A stretch of 24,580 nt of DNA from Peptococcaceae bacterium UBA7185 (GTDB taxonomy: Bacteria > Bacillota > Peptococcia > Peptococcales > Peptococcaceae). Positions 13,444 to 21,039 of this stretch are shown here, piece after piece. The notes beneath the pieces are model-generated. The model had not been told where the DNA came from and searched no databases. It saw only the letters and a list, made by a program, of their open reading frames with translations. The stretch covers positions 8,897 to 33,476 of the forward strand of contig DKVF01000060.1 of assembly GCA_002491065.1 (NCBI GenBank), given 5' to 3'. A program made the translations under genes and the position numbers. Numbering within the stretch: position 1 is the first letter of the stretch; the number at the start of each line of letters is the position of its first letter.

Positions 13444-16068
13444 GTGAAAGAAAATCGAGAAAAAAAAGAAAAGACCAGGATAAAACATATTTTTTCGATT
13501 TATCGCCGTGATTTGTATAATATGACACATAATCCGGTGGCAGTGTTGATTATGCTGGGACTGCTTGTATTGCCGTCGCTGTATGCATGGGTGAATATTG
13601 TAGCCTGTTGGGACCCTTATGGCAATACCAATGGTATTAAGGTTGCAGTCGTAAATCTGGACCGTGGGGTCACGCTGCAGGGCAATACGATAAATGCCGG
13701 CGATAATATTGTGGAAAGTCTGCGCTCCAATGATGCAATCGGGTGGCAGTTTGTGTCGGAAGAGGATGCCGAATATGGATTGACCCACGATCGCTATTAC
13801 GCCATGCTGGAAATTCCAGAAGACTTTTCGGAGCAACTGACAGATGTGTTCGGAAGCAACTATCATAAGCCGGAGATTATTTATCGTGTAAATGAAAAAA
13901 GCAATGCAATCGCTCCCAAAATTACCGATACTGGCGCTAAAACAGTGACCAATGAAGTCACGAAAGCCATCATTGAAGTGGTGGATCAGGTGGTATTTTC
14001 TATCGGGAATAATGTAGGGGAAGATATAGATAATAATGAAATAAAAATCAAAAAACTGCGAGACGCAGTATTCGCAGTGAACGAAAATTTTAATGAGCTG
14101 GAAGCCGAACTGGAAAAGGCCAATGAAGGATTGGCGACAGTGGAGGATTTATTGGAAAGCGCTGATGCAACAATGCCGCTGCTGGAGGATGGCGTAGAGC
14201 AGCTACAGGATTTTTCTGTACAAAGCAATCAACTGCTGAAGGATGCAGAGAAGCTGCAAACAGATGGTGTGGATTATGCAGCGGGAAAATTTGCCCAGTG
14301 TCAGCAGTTCATTGATGAAACGCGGTCTTTATTGCAGAACACATCAGAACAACTGGATAATACGGAAGCATATTTGCAAAAAGTTCCTTCATTGGTGAAT
14401 AAAGCAGAGGATTTGCAGGAAACTTTAGAAGAAGTATTGGCTTGGCTGGAAAAGCAGGACATCAAAGATCCTGATTATGATAAATGGTTAGAACTATTAG
14501 GGAAGGCCGAAACAACTGCGGAAAAACTCACAGAATTACTGAAGCAGATGGAGGAAAATCCAGAGCAGGTACAGGATACACTGCTTGCAATATATGATAC
14601 ATCTAACGGAGTACTGCTCAGAGAAGAAGCTGCTTTAAAATTGGTTGAGACAGAATTAAAAGCTCAGCTTGAGATGACAGAAAATGAGGATGAACGGGCT
14701 CTGTTGGAGCAACAACTGGCAAAAAACCAAGAAGCGCAGGAACTTCTGGCGCAAAATATTGCTGCTAATCGGGAAAAACGGGAAGAGATTGCAGCCATGA
14801 CGCCGGAAGAAGTGGCGGCGCAAATTGAAACGCTGCTGCAGGACATGGAGCAGGCGCAAACTGATGTACAGCAGATAACAGCCCTTGTGCAACAGATGAA
14901 AGATATGGGCGTAAGCATTGGGGATGCTGTACAGATTATGGAAGAAGCAGACACCATGCTGGGAGATGGCATCCAGCAGGTACGTTCTTTATTGGCCACA
15001 GCGGATAAAGCCTTGGAGCTGGCCGACGATATCATGCTTACAGCCGGAGAAACCCTGGATGAGATAGAAGAAATCATGCAGGATGTGACAGAACAATATA
15101 ATCAGCGTTGGGAGAGCATGCTTCACACGATGTTTGAGGATCTGTATGGTACGTTAGATGATTTGGATGGTGCATTATTGCGGGCAGATGATGCCTTGCC
15201 GCAGATGCGCGAGCTGCTGCAGCAAGGCAATGACACGGAAGTAAAAGGAGCAGAGTTGTTGGCTAAGCTGAATGAAGCAGTTCCAGCAGCTAAAAGCGAA
15301 ATTCAAAGACTGAGTGCAATTATGAATCATTTTACCGATGAGAATTTGGAGACAATCATCAATCTTTTAGAAAATGATTCCGAAGCTTCTGCGGACTATT
15401 TTTCCGGTCCAGTGGAGTTAAAGACAGAACGACTATATCATTTGGACAATTACGGCTCGGCTATGACTCCCTTTTATACGGTATTGGCTCTATGGGTGGG
15501 TTGTCTGCTGTTATCGGCAATACTGACAACGGAAACGGCTCCCATTGTAGAGGGCAGACCAAATACCATGCTGGAAGAATACTTTGGAAAGATGCTGACA
15601 TTTTTGACAATGGCGTTTGGACAGTCCTTGATTGTTACGCTGGGTGATAAATTTATATTAGGTGTTACGGTGGCAGATTTGGGAGTATTCTTGATATTTA
15701 GCTTATTCACAGCGTTTATTTTTATCCTGATTGTGTACAGCTTGGTATCCATTTTGGGCAATGTCGGCAAAGCAGCGTGCGTCATTTTGCTGGTGTTTCA
15801 AATTGCTGGCGCTGGCGGTACATTCCCAGTGGAAGTTATGCCAGAGTTCTATCAGATTCTGCAGCCATTCTTACCCTTTACCTATGCCATTGGCGCCATG
15901 CGGGAAGCCATTTCTGGCACAGTGGCAGAAAATCTTTTTTATGATTTCTGGCATCTGGCAATTTTCGGCGCCATCGGATTGACCCTGGGCATTCTGTTGA
16001 AGAAACCGCTGCATCCGTTGCTGGAATGGTTTAATCATAAGTTTAAAGAAAGCGGATTGAGTGAGTGA
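13444..16068 (+). CDS. yhgE: YhgE/Pip domain membrane protein
   Basis: The protein has 874 residues. The GTG start has GGAGGG (13430-13435) 8 bases upstream. One N-terminal membrane helix (about 30-50, NPVAVLIMLGLLVLPSLYAW) is followed by the conserved YhgE/Pip segment: NIVACWDPYGNTNGIKVAVVNLDRG, AIGWQF and RYYAMLEIPEDFSEQL. A very long acidic, Gln/Glu-rich region predicted to be helical and coiled-coil spans about 210-640. Five C-terminal hydrophobic segments of the ABC-2 permease type run from about 675 to the end, with the family block AGGTFPVEVMPEFYQIL. Relatives include the Lactococcus phage-infection protein Pip and Bacillus YhgE; their cellular role is unclear, with proposals in export or cell-envelope functions. 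The gene is monocistronic, with no adjacent TetR regulator as often seen elsewhere. Confidence 0.92.
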   Translation: MKENREKKEKTRIKHIFSIYRRDLYNMTHNPVAVLIMLGLLVLPSLYAWVNIVACWDPYGNTNGIKVAVVNLDRGVTLQGNTINAGDNIVESLRSNDAIGWQFVSEEDAEYGLTHDRYYAMLEIPEDFSEQLTDVFGSNYHKPEIIYRVNEKSNAIAPKITDTGAKTVTNEVTKAIIEVVDQVVFSIGNNVGEDIDNNEIKIKKLRDAVFAVNENFNELEAELEKANEGLATVEDLLESADATMPLLEDGVEQLQDFSVQSNQLLKDAEKLQTDGVDYAAGKFAQCQQFIDETRSLLQNTSEQLDNTEAYLQKVPSLVNKAEDLQETLEEVLAWLEKQDIKDPDYDKWLELLGKAETTAEKLTELLKQMEENPEQVQDTLLAIYDTSNGVLLREEAALKLVETELKAQLEMTENEDERALLEQQLAKNQEAQELLAQNIAANREKREEIAAMTPEEVAAQIETLLQDMEQAQTDVQQITALVQQMKDMGVSIGDAVQIMEEADTMLGDGIQQVRSLLATADKALELADDIMLTAGETLDEIEEIMQDVTEQYNQRWESMLHTMFEDLYGTLDDLDGALLRADDALPQMRELLQQGNDTEVKGAELLAKLNEAVPAAKSEIQRLSAIMNHFTDENLETIINLLENDSEASADYFSGPVELKTERLYHLDNYGSAMTPFYTVLALWVGCLLLSAILTTETAPIVEGRPNTMLEEYFGKMLTFLTMAFGQSLIVTLGDKFILGVTVADLGVFLIFSLFTAFIFILIVYSLVSILGNVGKAACVILLVFQIAGAGGTFPVEVMPEFYQILQPFLPFTYAIGAMREAISGTVAENLFYDFWHLAIFGAIGLTLGILLKKPLHPLLEWFNHKFKESGLSE

Positions 16069-16088
16069 CGATGCGTGTTTCTGTATAG

Positions 16089-16121
16089 TTATCCACTATC
16101 TGTGGATAACTATGTGGATAA
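16089..16121. promoter_or_regulatory. DnaA-box cluster, three 9-mers phased 12 bp apart
   Basis: TTATCCACT (16089-16097, plus) has one mismatch to the TTATCCACA consensus. TGTGGATAA at 16101-16109 and again at 16113-16121 are exact DnaA boxes on the minus strand. Start points are 12 bases apart. The first two form a perfect 10-bp inverted repeat (AGTTATCCAC / GTGGATAACT, 5-nt centre), but no T-tract follows, which argues against a terminator. It may be a DnaA-titrating or regulatory cluster, or part of a replication origin. The nearest AT-rich stretches are in the spacer itself and at 17.4-18.6 kb. Confidence 0.65.
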
Positions 16122-16230
16122 CATCTGAATATCTCTGGAAAGTTGTGTATTATTTATGGAAAGTAGAGTGTAAAAATACCAAAATCAGTGATGTTGAAAA
16201 TTAGAAATCGTGCATAGGCTGCATATAAAA

Positions 16231-16274
16231 AAGAGGAATGGGACAGACAGACGTGTTTGTCCTATTCCTCTTTT
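16231..16274. terminator. bidirectional terminator between yhgE and the rhodanese gene
   Basis: Arms AAGAGGAATGGGACA (16231-16245) and TGTCCTATTCCTCTT (16258-16272) pair over 15 bp with one G-U. A run of Ts follows on the plus strand, and on the minus strand six Ts (complement of 16227-16232). It serves both convergent genes. Confidence 0.85.
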
Positions 16275-16302
16275 GCATAAAAATTTTCCAGTATTCATTA
16301 AA

Positions 16303-16332
16303 TAATCCACAAAAAATGCTAGATTATACACA
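16303..16332 (+). promoter_or_regulatory. additional DnaA-box-like 9-mers
   Basis: TAATCCACA (16303-16311) differs from the consensus at one base. TTATACACA (16324-16332) fits the relaxed pattern TTWTNCACA. A further near-match, TGTGTATTA, is at 16144-16152. Together with 16089-16121 this makes about six candidate boxes in 250 bp, some of which may be chance in AT-rich DNA. Confidence 0.4.
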
Positions 16333-16341
16333 AGAACATAC

Positions 16342-16764
16342 TTACGGCTTTCTTTTTATAAAGGTATTCAAGCCGCCGATGTTGTACACGTCTGTGAAAC
16401 CAAGGGCGTAAAGCAGTTTGGTAGCTTGCTTGCTGCGCGCGCCGCTTTGACAGTAGACCAGAATGGTTTTGTTGCGGTTTCCCAGTTTTTGATTGGCGCT
16501 ATGGTCCAGCTTATTGAGAGGAAGATTGATACTGTTTGGAAAATGACTGTGCGCAAATTCCTCCGGGGTGCGCACGTCCAGCAGGACGACCTTGCGCTGC
16601 CCATCTATAAGGGCCCAGCCGTCTTCTGGGGAAAGGGAACGATAAAGAACCTTGCCGTCCTTTTTCTGCTCTGTAGTTTTCAGCGGACGTTTGCTCCACC
16701 AGTCAAAAACAAAGAAAAAAATTGCGATGGTGAGAAAGATCAGGGTCCAATGATTCAGATGCAT
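16342..16764 (-). CDS. membrane-anchored rhodanese-like protein
   Basis: The protein has 140 residues. One N-terminal hydrophobic helix (about 6-22, TLIFLTIAIFFFVFDWW) anchors it, and the rest is a single rhodanese domain (about 42-140). It shows VVLLDVRTPEEFAHSHFPNS and the active-site loop VYCQSGARS with the catalytic Cys at about 111, followed by YNIGGLNTF. Single-domain rhodaneses transfer sulfane sulfur, or bind other sulfur or oxyanion groups. The likely physiological acceptor is unknown. GGAGTT (16771-16776) lies 6 bases before the ATG. It follows the Uma2 gene on the same strand by 73 bases but has its own TTGACA-type promoter candidate. Confidence 0.9.
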   Translation of the reverse strand: MHLNHWTLIFLTIAIFFFVFDWWSKRPLKTTEQKKDGKVLYRSLSPEDGWALIDGQRKVVLLDVRTPEEFAHSHFPNSINLPLNKLDHSANQKLGNRNKTILVYCQSGARSKQATKLLYALGFTDVYNIGGLNTFIKRKP

Positions 16765-16800
16765 AAAATCAACTCCAATGTCGTGAAAAGGTTATTGCCT

Positions 16801-16831
16801 ATACTATGCCACAGAGGTAGTTGTTTGTCAA
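16801..16831 (-). promoter_or_regulatory. candidate promoter of the rhodanese gene
   Basis: On the minus strand TTGACA (complement of 16826-16831) is followed after 19 bp by TAGTAT (complement of 16801-16806). The -35 is perfect but the spacer is longer than usual. Confidence 0.4.
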
Positions 16832-16837
16832 ACCACA

Positions 16838-17368
16838 TCAGGAAAATACATCTTCCAGTGGGACGGAGACTTCCGGCAGTACATAAGATTTCACAGTGCC
16901 TTCGCAATACCGGCATTCTTCATCGGTAGTAAAACAAATTACCATGATGCAGGTTTCTTCGGGCGAAACAATCCAGTATTCCTGCACGCCCAGCGTTTTA
17001 TAGGCACGCCGCTTTACAAAGTAGTCGCGGCTGGCGCTGGAAGGACTGAGAATTTCCACGACCAACAGCGGCGGTTTATCGTAATGCGCCATATCGTCTA
17101 AATTTTCTTCGCACACAACCATCAAATCGGGCACAAAGTTTTGTTCGTCTAAGATTAAATCCGCTTCTTGTATCGGTTCGCAGTGTTTGTCTTTCAGGAT
17201 CGTTCTAAATTGGTAGTAGAGATTTCCGCTGATTCGCTGGTGCTTGATAGCCGGTCGCGGCGACATCATCACAGCGCCGTCAATGAACTCATAGGTGAGT
17301 CCTTCTTCCTTGGGCATGGCCAAAAAGTCCTCCAGGGTGACCTGGGATAATTCTTTCAGATAGGACAT
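16838..17368 (-). CDS. Uma2 family (DUF820) putative endonuclease
   Basis: The protein has 176 residues, the normal length. Uma2/DUF820 proteins have a PD-(D/E)XK nuclease fold and are common in multiple copies in cyanobacteria and some Firmicutes; cellular targets are mostly unknown. The core is visible: LTYEFIDGAVMMSPRP with the family Glu, VPDLMVVCEEN, then PPLLVVEILSPSSASRDYFVKRRAY with E and K in the expected catalytic order, and GVQEYWIVSP. The ATG at 17368 has AAAGGAG about 9 bases upstream and a good promoter further up. No toxin-antitoxin-like partner is adjacent. Confidence 0.9.
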   Translation of the reverse strand: MSYLKELSQVTLEDFLAMPKEEGLTYEFIDGAVMMSPRPAIKHQRISGNLYYQFRTILKDKHCEPIQEADLILDEQNFVPDLMVVCEENLDDMAHYDKPPLLVVEILSPSSASRDYFVKRRAYKTLGVQEYWIVSPEETCIMVICFTTDEECRYCEGTVKSYVLPEVSVPLEDVFS

Positions 17369-17430
17369 AGCATCGCGCTCCTTTCGCAGTACAAAAGTGA
17401 TATGTCGAAACTCTTATGATTCTATTTTCC

Positions 17431-17459
17431 ATGATACAGGAAAGAAGGGTAAGTTGCAA
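17431..17459 (-). promoter_or_regulatory. sigma-A-type promoter of the Uma2 gene
   Basis: On the minus strand TTGCAA (complement of 17454-17459), a 17-bp spacer and TATCAT (complement of 17431-17436). Confidence 0.55.
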
Positions 17460-18198
17460 GCCTGTGAAGAAAGTTTTTTCCTCCAGTATAGGTGACAGAA
17501 TCGTCGCGTTCCTTTCTGATTTGAATTTCAATTTGCAGGACATTCCTATTGTTTTTCCGGTAGCTTGTGAAACATTTTGGTCGAGAAAGGCTGTATGCAG
17601 GTTTGTGAGGCAATTTGGTCTGCAAATTGTTAATGGAAATCAATTCCATATAAATATTTTTATTTTTTGTTATGTCTCTTCCTCTTTTTATCTTACCTTT
17701 TGAACGGTCAAATTTTATCTTTGGGCGTTCTTCCTCTATCTTTTTATTTTTGTGGCGTTACAACAAAAAATAAAATCTCGTTTTATATTTTTCGCTGGCA
17801 GCAGTTTTGTTATCGGAAATTACAATGGTCTGTGATTAATATTTCATATAAAACTAACAGAAGTTTCATATTTTTTCTCAATGATTTTTGTAGTAAACTG
17901 AATAGAGCAAAAAAACTGAGAGCTTTCGAAATTTTTTGATTTTCCAAAAATGCTGTAAGGCAAACTTTGTTTGCCAAAAGAAAAATTACTCCATTTTTCA
18001 GAAAGTGAAAAAAAGCAGTAAGTATTATAGTAAAACATAAATTTTATAAAATAAAAACAGTGTTCCAAAGATAGCATGAGCATCTGTAAAATTTCTTCAT
18101 GCTCATAGAAAATACGTGAGCATGGAGGGAAAACAATGACGCAATTCCGGGAAAAATATGGGCATGTCAAGGAAGTATGATGTGTTTTATTGCGAAAA

Positions 18199-18209
18199 TA
18201 TGATACAAT
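18199..18209 (+). promoter_or_regulatory. extended -10 element, candidate distal hyd promoter
   Basis: TATGATACAAT fits TRTG-N-TATAAT with one hexamer mismatch. There is no good -35. If used for hydC it would give a leader of about 400 nt. Nearer candidates are no better, so the hyd promoter is unresolved. Confidence 0.3.
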
Positions 18210-18573
18210 TTGCCGCGGACCTTTGAGAAAAAATAATAAAAAAACAGCAGAAACAGGAATATTTTACCAACGAAAAACATAAAACGTATACAGGCAGTGG
18301 ATAAATGTCAACGTAGGATGGACGGCTCTAAATCGCGATTCATGCAGAAAAATGCGCTTAAGTGAAAAAATGTACGAAAATAAAAAAAACAATTATTGAT
18401 AAGATTTATTGTAAAATACAGATAAAATACTTTCATTTTGGCTAAAAATGCGCTTTAATAGACATATAAGATATCAAAACAGCCTGATGGATTTTGCTCA
18501 CTCCATTCAGAATTTATACATTTCACAAGTTCACAAACAGAACGGAGATTTTGAAAATTACAGAAACCGGATG

Positions 18574-18597
18574 GTTGTTTTAAATATTTTTAACAAC
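18574..18597. promoter_or_regulatory. inverted repeat just upstream of hydC
   Basis: GTTGTT (18574-18579) and AACAAC (18592-18597) are perfect 6-bp arms around a 12-nt A/T centre, 11 bases before the hydC ribosome binding site. The outer bases recall the TTGTTAA half-site of the NADH sensor Rex, but the spacing is wrong for an 18-bp Rex box. Confidence 0.3.
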
Positions 18598-18622
18598 TTT
18601 ATTTTTAAGGGAGGACAAGGAT

Positions 18623-19123
18623 ATGGCTTGTACATGTGGCGGACACAATGAAGCATTATTTGCACAGCTTGACAAAGTGATTGAGCAGCATAAAGACCAA
18701 AGAGGCAGCTTGATCAGCGTACTGCATAAAGCACAGGGAATTTTCGGCTACCTGCCGGAAGAAGTTCAGGCTTACATTGCAGAAAAAATGGATATTCCTT
18801 TGAGTGAAATTTATGGGGTAGTAACCTTCTATGCGTTATTTACAATGAATAAAAAAGGGAAATACACATTTAATGTCTGTCTCGGAACAGCATGCTATGT
18901 AAAGGGCTCCGGCAAACTGCTGGAAAAATTGCAGGAAGAGCTGGGCATCGGCGTAGGCGAAACGACAGAAGACGGCATGTTCAGCATCGAGTGCTGCCGT
19001 TGTGTAGGGGCTTGCGGTCTGGCTCCGGTAATTACGATCAATGACAAGGTACACGGACATTTGGTACCGGAAGATATCCCAGCTTTGATCGCAGAAATCA
19101 AAGCTGCTGAGCAGATGAACTAG
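18623..19123 (+). CDS. hydC: NADH-dependent [FeFe]-hydrogenase small subunit HydC (NuoE-like)
   Basis: The protein has 166 residues. It is a thioredoxin-fold [2Fe-2S] protein of the NuoE/HydC family, carrying electrons between the flavin subunit and the rest of the complex. The N-terminal helical part (SVLHKAQGIFGYLPEEVQ, then EIYGVVTFYALF) is typical. Cluster ligands are C86 and C91 (VCLGTACYVKG) and C127 and C131 (CRCVGACGLAP). An extra CxC at residues 3-5 is present. GGGAGG lies about 8 bases before the ATG. Its stop codon is part of the next gene's ribosome binding site, indicating coupled translation. The order C-B-A is that of the bifurcating hydrogenase of Thermotoga maritima. Confidence 0.93.
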   Translation: MACTCGGHNEALFAQLDKVIEQHKDQRGSLISVLHKAQGIFGYLPEEVQAYIAEKMDIPLSEIYGVVTFYALFTMNKKGKYTFNVCLGTACYVKGSGKLLEKLQEELGIGVGETTEDGMFSIECCRCVGACGLAPVITINDKVHGHLVPEDIPALIAEIKAAEQMN

Positions 19124-19135
19124 GAGGTGTGGAGA

Positions 19136-21022
19136 ATGAGTAAAATTGCAAGTTTTGAAGAATTAAAAGCATTACAAGAAGCTGAACGCGCCAAGATTTG
19201 TGTGCGTGACGGTCAGGCTCCAACGCCGGCCAATCTGGCTAAGCATCATGTACTGATTTGTGCCGGTACAGGCTGCAGCTCCTCCAACAGTATGGAAGTA
19301 AAAGAAGCATTGGAAAAACAGTTGGCAGAAGCAGGTCTGAATTCTGAAATTGACGTTGTAAAAACCGGTTGCTTCGGTTTCTGCAGCTTAGGTCCAATCA
19401 TGGTAATTTATCCAGAAGGTACTTTCTATCATCATGTAAAGGTTGACGATGTGCCGGAAATTATCGAAACCCATTTAAAAGGCGGTCAGCTGGTAGAACG
19501 TCTGCTGTATGATATTCCAGGGCAGGACAAAAAAGCTACCGATATGAGCCACATTCCTTTCTTCCAGAAACAGAACCGTATCGCTCTGCGCAACTGTGGT
19601 ACCATAGATCCGGAAAAAATTGAAGAGGCTATTGCCCATAACGCATATCAGGGCTTAGGCAGAGCCTTGACCACCATGACACCGGAAGAAGTTATTGCCG
19701 AAGTAGAAAAATCCGGCATTCGCGGTCGCGGTGGTGCAGGTTTCCCAACAGGAAAGAAATGGAAATTTGCTGCAGGCTATCAGTCTGAAGAAAAATATGT
19801 AGTAGTAAATGCCGACGAGGGCGACCCAGGTGCATTTATGGACCGTTCCGTTTTGGAAGGCGATCCGCACAGCATTTTAGAAGCTATGGCTATTGGCGGT
19901 TATGCAATCGGCGCTCACCACGGTTTCATTTATATCCGTGCAGAATATCCGATTGCCGTACATCGTTTGGAAATCGCCATTGCACAGGCTCGTGAAGCAG
20001 GTTTACTGGGCGACAATATCATGGGTACAGGCTTCAGCTTTGACGTAGATATTCGTTTAGGCGCCGGCGCATTCGTATGCGGTGAAGAAACCGCATTGCT
20101 GACCTCCGTAGAAGGGAAACGCGGCGAGCCAAGACCACGTCCTCCATTCCCTGCTGAAAAAGGTCTGTGGGGCGTACCTACCTTTGTAAACAACGTAGAA
20201 ACATTAGCAAATATTCCTGTAATCTTCACCAAAGGCGGCGACTGGTTCTCCTCTATCGGGACTGCAGGTTCTAAGGGTACCAAAGTATTCGCTATGGCTG
20301 GTAAAGTAAACAACATTGGTCTGGTAGAAGTACCGATGGGTACCACTTTAAGAGAAATGATTTATGACATCGGCGGCGGCATTCCAAACGGAAAAGCCTT
20401 TAAAGCTGCACAGACCGGTGGTCCTTCCGGCGGTTGCCTGCCAGCAAGCGCACTGGATACCGAAATCGACTTTGATACACTGGTGGCAGCAGGCTCCATG
20501 ATGGGTTCCGGCGGGTTGATTGTGTTGGATGAAACAACCTGTATGGTAGATATCGCTAAATTCTATCTGGAATTTACACAGGATGAATCTTGCGGTAAAT
20601 GTCCTCCGTGCCGTATCGGTACAAAGAGAATGCTGGAAATCCTGGATAAGATCACCCGCGGCGAAGGTACCATGGAAGATATCGACAACCTGGAAACACT
20701 GGCTCGCACCATCAGCAGCTCTGCATTGTGCGCATTGGGTCAGACAGCGCCAAACCCAATTTTGGCTACACTGAAATTCTTCCGCGATGAATACGAAGCA
20801 CACATCGTTGATAAGAGATGTCCTGCCGGCGTATGTAAGAAATTGCTGCGCTATGAAATTGATCCGGCAAAATGTAAAGGTTGTACTGCTTGTGCTCGCA
20901 ATTGCCCAGTCGGCGCAATTGAAGGGACTGTCAGAGAACCACATAGAATTGACACGACAAAATGTATCAAATGCGGTACTTGTATTGAAAAATGTAGATT
21001 CGGCGCAATCTCCAGAGCGTAA
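19136..21022 (+). CDS. hydB: [FeFe]-hydrogenase flavin subunit HydB (NuoF-like)
   Basis: The protein has 628 residues. The ATG at 19136 follows AGGAGGTG by 6 bases; an in-frame GTG at 19127 lies within that site. Domains in order: an N-terminal thioredoxin-fold [2Fe-2S] (C42, C47, C79, C83); the NuoF core with GRGGAGFPTGKKW (197-209), which binds NADH/FMN, and NADEGDPGAFMDR; the SLBB region; a [4Fe-4S] site (C486, C489, C492, C532); and a C-terminal ferredoxin domain with two [4Fe-4S] motifs (C580 to C590 and C610 to C620). This layout matches HydB of electron-bifurcating or NAD-linked trimeric hydrogenases, where this subunit exchanges electrons with NAD(H). Codon use is strongly biased, suggesting high expression. 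Confidence 0.95.
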   Translation: MSKIASFEELKALQEAERAKICVRDGQAPTPANLAKHHVLICAGTGCSSSNSMEVKEALEKQLAEAGLNSEIDVVKTGCFGFCSLGPIMVIYPEGTFYHHVKVDDVPEIIETHLKGGQLVERLLYDIPGQDKKATDMSHIPFFQKQNRIALRNCGTIDPEKIEEAIAHNAYQGLGRALTTMTPEEVIAEVEKSGIRGRGGAGFPTGKKWKFAAGYQSEEKYVVVNADEGDPGAFMDRSVLEGDPHSILEAMAIGGYAIGAHHGFIYIRAEYPIAVHRLEIAIAQAREAGLLGDNIMGTGFSFDVDIRLGAGAFVCGEETALLTSVEGKRGEPRPRPPFPAEKGLWGVPTFVNNVETLANIPVIFTKGGDWFSSIGTAGSKGTKVFAMAGKVNNIGLVEVPMGTTLREMIYDIGGGIPNGKAFKAAQTGGPSGGCLPASALDTEIDFDTLVAAGSMMGSGGLIVLDETTCMVDIAKFYLEFTQDESCGKCPPCRIGTKRMLEILDKITRGEGTMEDIDNLETLARTISSSALCALGQTAPNPILATLKFFRDEYEAHIVDKRCPAGVCKKLLRYEIDPAKCKGCTACARNCPVGAIEGTVREPHRIDTTKCIKCGTCIEKCRFGAISRA

Positions 21023-21039
21023 TAGAAGGGGTGATTTTT

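Larger units (their letters stand above)
17369..18622. other. 1.25-kb AT-rich gene-free region upstream of hydCBA
   Basis: No open frame here has a ribosome binding site or a recognisable family, and composition is strongly A/T-rich with long A and T runs. Structure seen: a 7-bp hairpin GGCAAAC-TTT-GTTTGCC (17959-17975), an 8-bp arm pair ATGAGCAT/ATGCTCAT (18076-18083 and 18099-18106), a DnaA-box-like AGTGGATAA (18296-18304), and a 12-bp direct repeat AAAAATGCGCTT (18348-18359 and 18444-18455). It may hold long-range regulation of the hydrogenase operon, a small RNA, or decayed genes. Confidence 0.5.

Noticed and set aside
16087..16111. Terminator of yhgE formed by the 10-bp inverted repeat
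   Set aside because: No T-tract follows, the arms are DnaA boxes, and a far better bidirectional terminator lies at 16231-16274.
16838..17368. Uma2 protein as toxin of a toxin-antitoxin pair
   Set aside because: No small partner gene overlaps or abuts it, and the neighbouring rhodanese has its own promoter candidate.
17667..18170. Open frames on both strands in the AT-rich tract
   Set aside because: Translations are F/I/L/K/N-rich with no motif, no ribosome binding sites, and arise from base composition.
18574..18597. Canonical Rex operator
   Set aside because: The total length and the internal spacing do not fit the 18-bp TTGTTAA-N4-TTAACAA pattern.
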